From assembly GCA_035335645.1 (NCBI GenBank), contig DAOQMM010000051.1:1-23365 (forward strand): a stretch of DNA of 23,365 nucleotides, written 5' to 3'. The notes beneath the pieces were generated by a model. The model ran no database searches and was not told where the DNA came from. It was given only the letters and a program-made list of their open reading frames with translations. Shown here in pieces: positions 1-8,261 of this stretch. The DNA comes from Zoogloea sp035335645 (GTDB lineage: Bacteria; Pseudomonadota; Gammaproteobacteria; Burkholderiales; Rhodocyclaceae). The translations under genes were made by a program, and so were the position numbers. The first letter of the stretch is position 1. Every line of letters begins with the position of its first letter.

Positions 1-170
1 GCCGGGCGCGCCGTACGGCTCGTGACGCAGGGCCCACACTCGGCATCGGCCCGGTTCAAGATCGGCCGGCCGAACCCGTTAGCGCTGGAAGTGAGTCTGC
101 CGTCATTGCCCGCCATGCCCTGTTCCCCGATCGATTGCCGCATCCCCTCCGCCTGTCGGGAGATTGCCCG
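1..170. other. Left-edge non-coding stretch upstream of the REC-GGDEF-EAL gene
   Basis: I recognise no gene here. The stretch contains a GC-rich inverted repeat, GGTTC...GAACC, at about 53-77 around a GGCCGGCC palindrome, which may be an operator or the end of a terminator. The promoter of the next gene should lie here, but no convincing -35/-10 pair is visible. Confidence 0.4.
158..162 (+). promoter_or_regulatory. Ribosome binding site deciding the start at 171
   Basis: GGGAG lies 8 nt before the ATG at 171. The frame could also open at a TTG at 135, but that codon has no purine-rich sequence in front of it and would add 12 residues without domain content. ATG 171 is therefore preferred. 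Confidence 0.6.
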
Positions 171-1937
171 ATGAGTTCGCTGGTCGACCGGGAGTGGCTC
201 GACGACGAGGAGGCCGCACGGAATACCTGCATCCTTGTGGTGGAGCGGGACGAGGCCAGCGCCGAGGTGTTTCAGGCCTTCCTCAAGACGTCCGGTTTCG
301 GCAACGTGGTGACGACCCTCGGCGCAACGGCGGTGCTGGACCTGCTCTATGACCTGGAGCCGGACCTGCTGCTGGTGGACAGCGGTGCATTGCGGGCGCC
401 GGATGGCAGCGATCTGCTGGAGTCCATCCGGGCGACCCGCGCCTTCCGTCACGTCCCGGTGCTGGTCCTGGCCGCCCAGGCGGATCGGGAGATGAAGCTG
501 CAGGTCCTGCAGCAGGGTGTGCTGGACGTGCTGATCAAACCGGTGGATCCGGCGGAGCTGGTGCTGCGTTTGCGGAACGTGTTGCTGAGCAAGCTGCGCG
601 GCGACCGGGCGACCTTCCGTGACGACCTGACCGGCCTGGCCAACCGGGAGCGCTACACGGACCGCCTGCAATGGGCGATCCGCTACAGCAAGCGTTACGG
701 TGCGGAAGGCGCCGTGCTGCACATCGACCTGGATCGCTTCAAGCAGATCGTGAGCGCCCTGGGCTGGGGCGTGGGCGACCGGGTGCTGAGGGCCATCGCC
801 AACAATCTGGCGGTGTGCGTGCGTGACACGGATGTGATCGCCCAGGGCGGCGAGCGGGAGCGCTCGGTGATGCTGTCGCGCCTGTCGGGCAACGAATTCA
901 CGGTGTTGTTGAGCGGCATCGACCGGGCGGACAGCGCCGCGGTGGTGGCGGACCGCATCCTCCATCTCGTGCAGCAACCGATGCAGGTGGCCGGCCGGGA
1001 GCTGATCACCACGTGCTCGATCGGCATCGCGGTGTTTCCGTCGGACGGCAATTCGGCGGAGGAGATCATCTCGGCGGCGGTGAACGCGCTGCAGCACGCC
1101 AAGCGGGAGGGCGGCAACACCTTCCGCTTCTTCGCCCGTGCCCTCAACGACCGGGCGCGGCACCGGCTGGCGCTGGAATCCGATCTGCGGGTGGCGGTGG
1201 ACGAGGGCCAGCTGGGGCTGGTCTATCAGCCCAAGGTGCGCCTGGACGGCAACCGCATCACCGGTGCCGAGGCGCTGGTGCGCTGGATCCATCCCCAGCG
1301 GGGCGTGATCAATCCGATGGACTTCATCCCGGTGGCGGAGGAGTGCGGGCTGATCCACGCCGTGGGCGACTGGGTGCTGCGCGAGACCTGCCGGCAGATC
1401 CGCGCCTGGCGCGAGCAGGGGCTTGCCGTGCCGCGCATTGCCATCAACGTGTCGGTGCATCAGTTCCGCCAGGCCGGCTTTGCCGACGGTGTGGCGGCGG
1501 TGCTGGCGGAATACGGGCTGGAGGGCAGCGTGCTGGGGGTCGAGCTCACCGAGAGTGCGATCATGGAAAACACCGTGGAGAGCCTGGGCGCGCTGCAGGC
1601 GCTGAAGGATCTGGGCATCGAGCTGTCCATCGATGACTTCGGCACCGGCTATTCGTCCCTGGGCTACCTGAAGCGCTTTCCGCTGCACATCCTCAAGATC
1701 GACCGCTCCTTCATGATTGGCGTGGGCAAGGACGAGCACAGTGCGGCCATCGTCTCCGCCATCATCTCCATCGGCCACCGCCTCGGCCTGCGGGTTGTGG
1801 CGGAGGGCGTCGACACCGCCCGCCAGCTGGAATTCCTGGCCAGTCACGGCTGCGACGAGCACCAGAGTTTTCTGTTCAGCCGTCCCCTCTATCCCGACGA
1901 CTTCGTCGCCTTCCTGAAACGTCACACGAGCCTTTGA
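171..1937 (+). CDS. REC-GGDEF-EAL response regulator, probable c-di-GMP phosphodiesterase
   Basis: A cytoplasmic two-component output protein of 588 aa that turns over the second messenger c-di-GMP. The receiver domain (about 20-140) has the phospho-acceptor Asp70 (LLLVD) and Lys123 (IKP), but the usual Thr/Ser position reads Ala (VLVLAA). The GGDEF domain (about 155-325) has SGNEF at 239-243 in place of GGDEF. Loss of the acidic third residue suggests that cyclase activity is lost or very weak. The EAL domain (about 345-585) looks catalytically complete: EAL at 367-369, the INVS Asn, ELTES, Asp488-Asp489 in DDFGTGYSS, Lys509 and Asp511 in KIDRSF, Glu545 in AEGVD, and a Q..LFSRP end. Net function is inferred to be c-di-GMP hydrolysis controlled by phosphorylation, with the GGDEF part perhaps binding GTP. 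The gene stands alone, 259 nt before the export operon, and may control adhesin production or release. That link rests only on proximity. Confidence 0.95.
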   Translation: MSSLVDREWLDDEEAARNTCILVVERDEASAEVFQAFLKTSGFGNVVTTLGATAVLDLLYDLEPDLLLVDSGALRAPDGSDLLESIRATRAFRHVPVLVLAAQADREMKLQVLQQGVLDVLIKPVDPAELVLRLRNVLLSKLRGDRATFRDDLTGLANRERYTDRLQWAIRYSKRYGAEGAVLHIDLDRFKQIVSALGWGVGDRVLRAIANNLAVCVRDTDVIAQGGERERSVMLSRLSGNEFTVLLSGIDRADSAAVVADRILHLVQQPMQVAGRELITTCSIGIAVFPSDGNSAEEIISAAVNALQHAKREGGNTFRFFARALNDRARHRLALESDLRVAVDEGQLGLVYQPKVRLDGNRITGAEALVRWIHPQRGVINPMDFIPVAEECGLIHAVGDWVLRETCRQIRAWREQGLAVPRIAINVSVHQFRQAGFADGVAAVLAEYGLEGSVLGVELTESAIMENTVESLGALQALKDLGIELSIDDFGTGYSSLGYLKRFPLHILKIDRSFMIGVGKDEHSAAIVSAIISIGHRLGLRVVAEGVDTARQLEFLASHGCDEHQSFLFSRPLYPDDFVAFLKRHTSL

Positions 1938-2196
1938 GGCGGCAGGGGTGTCGGGCTGCAGGCGCATGCAGCGCCGGCCTCAAGCCCGTGCGACGGATGC
2001 CGATAAGCCTCTGGGTGCCCGGTCCGATGATCTCCGCGGCGCCGGGTGATGGCGCGTCCGATCCGGCGGGGAGCCCGATCGGATTGCCGGGACCTTAAAA
2101 CATTGGCGCCGCATTTCACCGCTCTCCTGCCCGCCGCACGGCGATGGCCCCTTCGACCGGAAGGGTGCCGCTGCGCCGCACGGGGGCCTGACGGAC
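1938..2196. promoter_or_regulatory. Intergenic region with inverted repeats, likely terminator-like hairpin and operon promoter
   Basis: Two structures are visible. The first starts at the stop codon of the EAL gene: TTGAGGC (1934-1940) pairs with GCCTCAA (1977-1983) and encloses a small hairpin GGCGC-ATGCA-GCGCC (1961-1975). There is no T-tract, so it would be a poor intrinsic terminator. The second is the perfect 7-bp repeat TCCGATC (2057-2063) / GATCGGA (2077-2083), a plausible operator. It lies just upstream of the only AT-rich patch (CTTAAAACATT, about 2093-2103). That patch may mark the promoter of the operon starting at 2197, although no clean sigma-70 boxes can be assigned. Confidence 0.35.
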
Positions 2197-3963
2197 ATGA
2201 CCGAACGTAGTCTTACCTCCATCCAGCGCTGGCTGGAGTCCTATTGCGGCCAGACCGCGGTGGTTGCCGCCGGCGTGATCGTGCGCAGCGAAGGCAGCGC
2301 CGACGCGGTACGCATGCTGGCCGCCTGGCCGGCCCAGGGCGATGCCCTCCAGCCCCTGGTGGGCGCCGCCGCCGCCGCCCTGACCCGCCGTCAGGCCGTC
2401 ACGATGGTGCCGCCCGTTGCCTTGCCCGACACCGGAATCGTGCGCATCGTCGCCTTGCCGATCCAGCACACGGGCGATGCCGGCGCGTTGGCCATCGGCC
2501 TGCGCAGCGCCGAAGACTCCGTGGTGCAGGGCTTCCTGGGCGAAGTCCAGCGTCTCGGTGCCACCCTGGCCCAGCTGCTGCAAGCCCCGGACGCAGCGCC
2601 CCTGCGCGAGGCCGGCCGGCTGCTCCAGCTGCAGAGCGTGCTGCTCGGGCGTGCCCGCCTGGCTGAAGCCGCGCTGGCCTTTGCCAATGAACTGGCGGCC
2701 ACCTTCGCATTCGATCGGGTCGCCGTCGGGCTCGTGGAGGACGGCGCCTGTCGCATCGAGGCCCTTTCCCACAATGCCGACTTTGACCGCGGTCAGGATC
2801 TGCTGCGTTGTCTGGCCGCGGCCATGGACGAGGCGGCCGATCAAGGCTGCGTGCTGGTCCAGCCGCCCCGTCCGGGCGATCGTCTGCGCATCCAGCTGGC
2901 CCATGCGGAGCTGGCCGGGCGGACCGGCGCGGGCGTGTGCAGCATTCCCCTGGCGCATGACGGCGAGGTGATCGGCGTGCTGACCCTGGAACGGGTCGGT
3001 CTGGCGCCGCCCTTGCAGGACGAGCTGGCCCAATGCGAACACCTGGCGGCCCTCGTCGCGCCCCTCATCGCCCTGCGCCAGCAGGCTGAGCGGCCGTGGC
3101 GGGCCCGCCTGGCCGCAGCCGGACGGCAGACGTGGCAGCGGATCGTCCGGGGCGAGGACCCACGCCTGCGCACCGGCGCGCTGGTGGCGGGGGCCGTGCT
3201 GCTGGCGACCCTTGTCGTGCCGCTGCCCTACCGGGTGGGCGCGGCGGCGCGCATCGAGGGCGCCGAGCAGCGGGTGCTCGCGGCGCCGGTGGATGGCTAT
3301 CTGCGCAAGGCCTCGGTACGCCCCGGCGACGCCGTCAAGACCGGTCAGGTGCTGGCCGAGATGGTGGACCAGGATCTGATGCTGGAAGAGCGCAAGTGGC
3401 AGGCCGAGCTGTCCCAGCACGAGAACGCCTTCATCGCCGCCATGGCGCGGGCCGACCGCCCCGGCTTCTCCATCAGCCGCGCCAAGGCCGGTGAGGCCCG
3501 CGCGCAACTGGAGCTGGTGCGCAGCCAGCTGGCACGCATGCAGATCGTGGCGCCCATCGACGGGCTCGTCATCGAAGGCGATCTCACCCAATCCCTCGGT
3601 GCGCCCGTCAAGCGCGGTGACGCCCTGCTCACCCTGGCACCCCAGAGCCGCCATCGGCTGATGGTGGAGGTGGACGAGCGCGACATCGGGCGGGTTGCGC
3701 CCGGGGCGGACGGCGAACTGAACCTGGCGGCGCTGCCCGGCGACAGCCTGGCATTCCGCGTCATGCGCATCACCCCGGTGGCGGTGCAGCGTAACGGCAA
3801 CAACGTGTTCGAGGTGGAGGCCGCGGTGGACGGGGGCGATGCCCTGCGTCCCGGCATGCAGGGCGTGGCGAGGATCGATGCGGGGCACCGGCCCCTGGTG
3901 TGGACCCTCACCCACCGGGCGTGGGACTGGCTGCGTCTGACCCTCTTCAGCTGGGGGCTGTGA
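2197..3963 (+). CDS. GAF domain-containing HlyD-type membrane fusion protein
   Basis: A 588-aa inner-membrane adaptor. The cytoplasmic N-terminal half holds a GAF domain (about 142-292, including the stretch GVCSIPLAHDGEVIGVLTLE). Residues 10-125 have a similar strand-helix pattern and may be a degenerate first GAF. One transmembrane helix follows (about 328-347). The periplasmic half is a typical membrane fusion protein: lipoyl-like half-motif APVDGYLRKASVRPGDAVKTG (from about 363), a short helical hairpin (about 393-447), the returning half VAPIDGLVIEGDL (from about 450), and a beta-barrel to about 570. Start ATG 2197 is preceded by GGGGG at 2182-2186. The stop lies 1 nt before the next ATG, so translation is probably coupled. 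HlyD-family proteins bridge inner- and outer-membrane parts of exporters; the cytosolic GAF domain is unusual and could let an intracellular ligand or partner gate the complex. The ligand cannot be read from the sequence. Confidence 0.92.
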   Translation: MTERSLTSIQRWLESYCGQTAVVAAGVIVRSEGSADAVRMLAAWPAQGDALQPLVGAAAAALTRRQAVTMVPPVALPDTGIVRIVALPIQHTGDAGALAIGLRSAEDSVVQGFLGEVQRLGATLAQLLQAPDAAPLREAGRLLQLQSVLLGRARLAEAALAFANELAATFAFDRVAVGLVEDGACRIEALSHNADFDRGQDLLRCLAAAMDEAADQGCVLVQPPRPGDRLRIQLAHAELAGRTGAGVCSIPLAHDGEVIGVLTLERVGLAPPLQDELAQCEHLAALVAPLIALRQQAERPWRARLAAAGRQTWQRIVRGEDPRLRTGALVAGAVLLATLVVPLPYRVGAAARIEGAEQRVLAAPVDGYLRKASVRPGDAVKTGQVLAEMVDQDLMLEERKWQAELSQHENAFIAAMARADRPGFSISRAKAGEARAQLELVRSQLARMQIVAPIDGLVIEGDLTQSLGAPVKRGDALLTLAPQSRHRLMVEVDERDIGRVAPGADGELNLAALPGDSLAFRVMRITPVAVQRNGNNVFEVEAAVDGGDALRPGMQGVARIDAGHRPLVWTLTHRAWDWLRLTLFSWGL

Positions 3964-3964
3964 G

Positions 3965-6106
3965 ATGACGGCGTCCCTCTTCAGCCCCCACTGGTACCGG
4001 GTGGCGGACCTGCGGCCGCGTCTGCGGGCCCAGGTCCGGCCGAACCGCCAGCGCTGGCGTGACCAGCTGTGGTACGTGCTGGCCGATCAGGCCACCGGCC
4101 GCCACCACCGCATCAACGAGACGGCGTACCGCTTCATCGGGCGCTGCGACGGGCGGCGCACGGTGCAGCAGGTGTGGGACGCGGTGCTGGACGCGGACGG
4201 CGACGCGGCGCCGACCCAGGACGAGGTGGTGGAGCTCCTCACCCGGCTGTACGAAAGCGAACTGCTCCAGTCCGAGCGCAGTCCCGATGTGGATGCCCTG
4301 TTCCAGCGGCAGTCCGAACGTGCGGCCGGTCAGCGCCGTGCCACCGTCAATCCGCTGGCGTTCCGTCTGGCCCTGGGCGACCCCCATCGCTGGCTGGTCC
4401 GGCTCGATCCGCTGGCCCATGCCGTGTTCCGCCCCGGGGTGTTCGGGCTGTGGCTGGTGCTGATGGGCGTTGCCCTGATCACGGCCGGGCTCCATTGGCC
4501 GGAGCTGCGCGACCATGCGGCCCGCCACGTGAGTTCGCCGCGCTATCTGGCGCTGCTGTGGCTGTGCTATCCGGTCATCAAGGCGCTGCACGAACTGGGT
4601 CACGCCCTGGCCGTGCGGCGCTGGGGCGGCGAAGTCCACGAAGCCGGCGTCGTGTTGCTGGCCCTGGTGCCCGCACCCTACGTGGACGCCTCCGCGGCAT
4701 CGGGCTTCCTGGGGCGCGGACCCCGCGCCATCGTCGGGGCGGCCGGCATCCTGGTGGAGCTGGCGCTGGCGGCGGGCGGGCTGTTCCTGTGGCTCAACAC
4801 CGCGCCGGGCTGGATCAACGACATCGCCTTCGTGGTGATGACCGTGGGCAGCGTGTCCACGCTGCTCATCAACGGCAACCCGCTGCTCCGATTCGATGGC
4901 TATCACGTACTGTGCGATGCCCTCGATCTGCCCAATCTGGCGCCCCGCAGCACCCTCTACTGGAGCGATCTGCTGCGTCGGCGCGTCCTGCGCGTGGCGG
5001 GCGAGCCGCCCCAGATGGGCGCGGGCGAGGCCAAGTGGTTGCGCCTCTACGCGCCTCTGTCGGCGCTCTACCGCCTGGCCGTAGGCGTGTCCATCATGCT
5101 CTGGCTGGGGTCGAAGTGGTTCGTCCTGGGGGTGGTGGCGGCCGCCTATCTGGCGGTGGCGATGCTGTTCCGGCCGGTCGTGGGCTGGGTCCGCCAGTCC
5201 CTCGCCGCGGCCGCACCCGGCCCGGCCCTGGTACGGGCGCACAGGGGGCTGCTGCTCCTGCTCGGCGTACCCGGCCTGCTGCTCTTCGTCGTGCCGATGC
5301 CGTATGTCAGTGTCGCGCCGGCGGTGGTGTGGCTGCCTGACCGGGCCCAGGTGCGCCCGGACGTGGACGGCTTCGTGTCGGAACTGCCCGTGCGCGACGG
5401 CCAGAACGTGGCTCCCGGCGAACTGCTGGCGGTCCTGCGCAATGACGATCTGGCCGCCGAGCGGGAGCGTCTCGACAGCCGCCTGCAGGGCCTGCGCTCG
5501 GAGCAGTTCCGGCTGCTGCTGCGCGACCCCGTCGGCGCCCAGAACCAGGCCGAGGAGATCGCCCGCACGGAAGCCGAGCTGACCCGGGCCGACGAGCGCC
5601 TGGCCGGCCTGCAGGTGCGCGCTCAGGCGGGCGGCCGGCTGGTCATGCCACGCCAGGCCGATCTGCCCGGAGGCTTCGTCCGCAAGGGCCAGGTGCTAGG
5701 CTATGTCTTTCCGGACGGCGATACCCTGGTGCGTGCCGCCGTGCCCGAGCGGGACGGACACCGGGTGCGGCTGGCCGGCAGCACGGCCCGCGTCCGCCTG
5801 GTCGGCGGCGGGGCGGAGCTGGAAGCCCGCGTGCGCACCGACCAGCCCGCCGCGACCCGCAAGCTGCCGAGTCCGGCCCTCGGGGAGCGGGCCGGCGGCC
5901 CCTATCCCGTCGAGCCCGGTGACGAGGACGGCACGCTGGCCCTGGAGCCGGTGTTCCTGGTGGATCTGAGCCTGCCGGGCCACGCCCTCGCCGACGTGGG
6001 CCGGCGCGCCTGGGTGCGCTTCGACCTCGGCTACGCGCCGCTGGCCGTGCAGGCCTACCGCCACGCCGCCCAGCTCTTCCTGAAACACTTCAACCCCACC
6101 GAGTGA
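3965..6106 (+). CDS. PqqD-like / M50 site-2 peptidase / HlyD fusion protein
   Basis: A 713-aa polytopic membrane protein joining three modules. Residues about 10-105 resemble PqqD, the winged-helix fold that binds leader peptides in RiPP pathways (INETAYRFIGRCDGRRTVQQ is the typical core). Residues about 150-400 form an M50 (site-2 protease-like) membrane domain with HELGH at 209-213 and the distal metal-ligand motif LLRFDGYHVL (Asp311). Both zinc motifs are intact, so it may be an active intramembrane peptidase. Further hydrophobic helices lie at about 365-400 and 428-450. The C-terminal part (about 455-713) is a periplasmic membrane-fusion region with lipoyl-like VRPDVDGFVSELPVRDGQ (from 463), a coiled coil (about 495-550) and barrel strands. 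A GGGGG ribosome site at 3953-3957 precedes ATG 3965. The gene follows the GAF-HlyD gene by 1 nt and overlaps the SecA-like gene. The peptidase substrate is unknown; the nearby LEPR-XLL giant protein is the obvious candidate by context. Confidence 0.92.
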   Translation: MTASLFSPHWYRVADLRPRLRAQVRPNRQRWRDQLWYVLADQATGRHHRINETAYRFIGRCDGRRTVQQVWDAVLDADGDAAPTQDEVVELLTRLYESELLQSERSPDVDALFQRQSERAAGQRRATVNPLAFRLALGDPHRWLVRLDPLAHAVFRPGVFGLWLVLMGVALITAGLHWPELRDHAARHVSSPRYLALLWLCYPVIKALHELGHALAVRRWGGEVHEAGVVLLALVPAPYVDASAASGFLGRGPRAIVGAAGILVELALAAGGLFLWLNTAPGWINDIAFVVMTVGSVSTLLINGNPLLRFDGYHVLCDALDLPNLAPRSTLYWSDLLRRRVLRVAGEPPQMGAGEAKWLRLYAPLSALYRLAVGVSIMLWLGSKWFVLGVVAAAYLAVAMLFRPVVGWVRQSLAAAAPGPALVRAHRGLLLLLGVPGLLLFVVPMPYVSVAPAVVWLPDRAQVRPDVDGFVSELPVRDGQNVAPGELLAVLRNDDLAAERERLDSRLQGLRSEQFRLLLRDPVGAQNQAEEIARTEAELTRADERLAGLQVRAQAGGRLVMPRQADLPGGFVRKGQVLGYVFPDGDTLVRAAVPERDGHRVRLAGSTARVRLVGGGAELEARVRTDQPAATRKLPSPALGERAGGPYPVEPGDEDGTLALEPVFLVDLSLPGHALADVGRRAWVRFDLGYAPLAVQAYRHAAQLFLKHFNPTE

Positions 6107-8097
6107 GGGGCCGGCCGGTCGTTCGTCCATCCATGCGTGCCGCGTCCCTGCCCGTCCCTGGCCCCCTGTGGGGCAGCTATCCGGAAAGGCGCACGCCAGC
6201 GGAGTCGGCGCAGCCCTTCGGACGGCGTTTGGCCGATCTGGGACGACGCCTCGCTGGAGCGCGTGGGATGGGTCGTTTCGTCCGCGCAGTGCGGCGCCGG
6301 GAAGGCGAACTGGCCAGCGCCGGTCCGGCGCAGTTCGACGCGGCCGTCACGGCGCTGCGGTTGACCCTGGGGCGCGACGGTCTGGGGCCGGGTGGGCTGG
6401 TCGAAGCATTTGCCGTGTTGTCCGTGGTCTGTGCCGGGGTCCTCGGGGTGAGGCCTTACGACACCCAGCTGGTGGCGGCCCGCATCGTGCTCGACAACAG
6501 TCTGGCGGAGATGGCGACCGGCGAGGGCAAGACCCTGGCGGTGGCCCTGGCGGCGGCGACAGCTGCGCTGGCCGGGGTGCCGGTGCACGTGATCACCGCC
6601 AACGATTACCTGGTGAGCCGCGACGCGGCTGCCCTCGAGCCCCTGTACGCCGCCCTGGGCCTGCGCGTCGGCGCCGTCGTCCAGTCGATGGGGGCGGACG
6701 CACGGCGTGACGCCTACGCCTGCGACGTCGCCTACTGTACGGCCAAGGAGCTTGTGTTCGACTATCTGCGCGACGGGCTCGAACGTACCCGCGACCGCCT
6801 GCGCTGGCACGTGCAGCAACTGTGTGGCGATGGCGGTACAGCGCCGGTCCTGCGCGGTCTGTGCATGGCCATCGTGGACGAGGCGGACAGCATCCTCATC
6901 GACGAGGCACGCGTGCCCCTGATCCTCTCCCGGCCAGTCGCCCAGGTCCAGCAGGACCGCTACCTCGGGCAGTCCCTGGCGCTGGCGCGCAGCCTCGAGG
7001 CGGAGCGGGACTACCGCCTCGAGCCGGGGCCGCGCAGCGCTGTCCTGACGCCGGCCGGTGCGGATCGGGTGGCCCGCGCCGCCGACGTGCTGGGCGCCGT
7101 GTGGCACAACCGCCTGCATCGGGAGGAGGTGATCGGGCTCGCCCTGACCGCGCTGCATCTCTATCGGCGGGATCGGGACTATCTGGTCCGCGACGGGGCC
7201 GTGCAGATCGTGGACGAGCACACCGGACGCGTCGCGCCCGGCCGCGCCTGGTCACGGGGCCTGCACCAGCTTCTGGAGCTGAAGGAAGGCTGTGCGCCCA
7301 CGCCACCGACGGAAACCCTGGCGCAGATCACCTATCAGCGCTTCTTTCCCCGCTACCTGCGCCTGGGCGGACTGAGCGGCACCCTGCGCGAGGCACGCGC
7401 CGAGCTGCTGGCCCTCTACGGTCTGCCCGTGCGGGGCGTTCCGCTGCGGGGGCCCGACCGGCGAGTCACGCTGCCGTCGCGGCTCTTTGCCGACAGCGCC
7501 GCCCTGTGGTCGGCGGTGGCGGCGCGGGCGGCCAGTGTCGCCGGCCAGGGCCGGCCGGTCCTGGTCGGGACCGCCACGGTTGCGGACTCCGAGGCCCTCT
7601 CGGCGCGTCTGGCGGCTGCGGGCGTGGACCATGTCGTGCTGAACGCGCGCCAGGATGGCGATGAAGCGCGGGTGGTGGCGGAGGCCGGCCTGGCGGGACG
7701 CATCACGGTGGCCACCAACATGGCCGGACGCGGTACGGACATCGCGCTGGCGGCCGGCTGTGCCGAGCGCGGCGGTCTGCACGTGATCGTCTGTCAGCTC
7801 AACGGGGCGCGCCGCATCGACCGCCAGCTGGCCGGCCGCTGCGCCCGGCAGGGCGATCCCGGCAGCGTGGAAACCTGGCTGGCGGCAGACATGCCCCTGC
7901 TGCACGACGCCCTGCCGGCCGCACTGCGACGCGGACTGCAGCGCTGGGCGCCGCGGGTGCCCGACGCGGCACTGAAGGGCCTGCGGCGCCTGCTCCAGGG
8001 GCGCGAGGAGCGCCTCCAGGCCCTGCAACGGCGCCGCCTGCGCGCCCGTGACCGGTATCTGGAGCGGGGACTGTCCTTCCGCGGGGTCTCCGAGTAG
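6103..8097 (+). CDS. Short SecA-like preprotein translocase ATPase (accessory SecA)
   Basis: 664 aa from the GTG at 6103, which overlaps the upstream stop as GTGA. An ATG at 6133 (654 aa) is the alternative; neither has a clear ribosome site. SecA motor features are well kept: EMATGEGKTL (Walker A, Lys143), VITANDYLVSRDA, FDYLRDGL, DEAD-type motif IVDEADSILIDEAR (Asp259), preprotein-crosslinking/NBD2 junction QIVDEHTGR and GLHQLLELKEG, motif V TNMAGRGTDIAL, and motif VI QLAGRCARQGDPGS (575-588, canonical GRAGRQGD). After motif VI only about 76 residues remain, ending near LQRRRLRARDRYLERGLSF, which looks like the start of the helical scaffold helix. The rest of the scaffold, the helical wing and the zinc-binding tail of housekeeping SecA (about 900 aa) are absent. 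It is therefore a paralogue, not the essential SecA. Its place between M50-HlyD and HlyD genes suggests it powers export of a dedicated substrate. Confidence 0.93.
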   Translation: MRGRPVVRPSMRAASLPVPGPLWGSYPERRTPAESAQPFGRRLADLGRRLAGARGMGRFVRAVRRREGELASAGPAQFDAAVTALRLTLGRDGLGPGGLVEAFAVLSVVCAGVLGVRPYDTQLVAARIVLDNSLAEMATGEGKTLAVALAAATAALAGVPVHVITANDYLVSRDAAALEPLYAALGLRVGAVVQSMGADARRDAYACDVAYCTAKELVFDYLRDGLERTRDRLRWHVQQLCGDGGTAPVLRGLCMAIVDEADSILIDEARVPLILSRPVAQVQQDRYLGQSLALARSLEAERDYRLEPGPRSAVLTPAGADRVARAADVLGAVWHNRLHREEVIGLALTALHLYRRDRDYLVRDGAVQIVDEHTGRVAPGRAWSRGLHQLLELKEGCAPTPPTETLAQITYQRFFPRYLRLGGLSGTLREARAELLALYGLPVRGVPLRGPDRRVTLPSRLFADSAALWSAVAARAASVAGQGRPVLVGTATVADSEALSARLAAAGVDHVVLNARQDGDEARVVAEAGLAGRITVATNMAGRGTDIALAAGCAERGGLHVIVCQLNGARRIDRQLAGRCARQGDPGSVETWLAADMPLLHDALPAALRRGLQRWAPRVPDAALKGLRRLLQGREERLQALQRRRLRARDRYLERGLSFRGVSE

Positions 8098-8261
8098 CGG
8101 GGAGCGTCACCCGTCCCGGCGGATTGTGACGGAAGTCCTCAATTCAGGGGCATGTCCAGCCGTTAAAGCCAAGCAGGATGAAGGCCGTTGCCGCCCTCCG
8201 GGGGCAGGCTGCGGCCGGCCGGGCCGACGCGGGCCGGTCCATAACGATCGGATGCAAGCAT
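8098..8261. other. Spacer between SecA-like and third HlyD gene
   Basis: 164 nt with no recognised gene. The adaptor frame can be extended back to an ATG at 8178, but that 28-residue extension reads as spacer and would bury the signal peptide. No clear promoter or terminator is visible, so the adaptor and giant gene may be read through from the operon or have their own promoter here. Confidence 0.4.

Noticed and set aside
53..77. tRNA T-arm-like GGTTCAA sequence
   Set aside because: No acceptor, D or anticodon arms can be built around it, and the loop is too long.
86..100. Sigma-54-like -24/-12 element (TGG-AAGTGAGTC-TGC)
   Set aside because: GG and GC spacing fits, but the flanking bases match the consensus poorly; likely chance in GC-rich DNA.
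135..170. TTG start giving a 12-residue longer REC-GGDEF-EAL protein
   Set aside because: No ribosome site precedes it, whereas ATG 171 has GGGAG at 8-nt spacing.
1955..1983. Intrinsic terminator after the REC-GGDEF-EAL gene
   Set aside because: The hairpins are present but no T-tract follows, so I list the region only as a possible structure.
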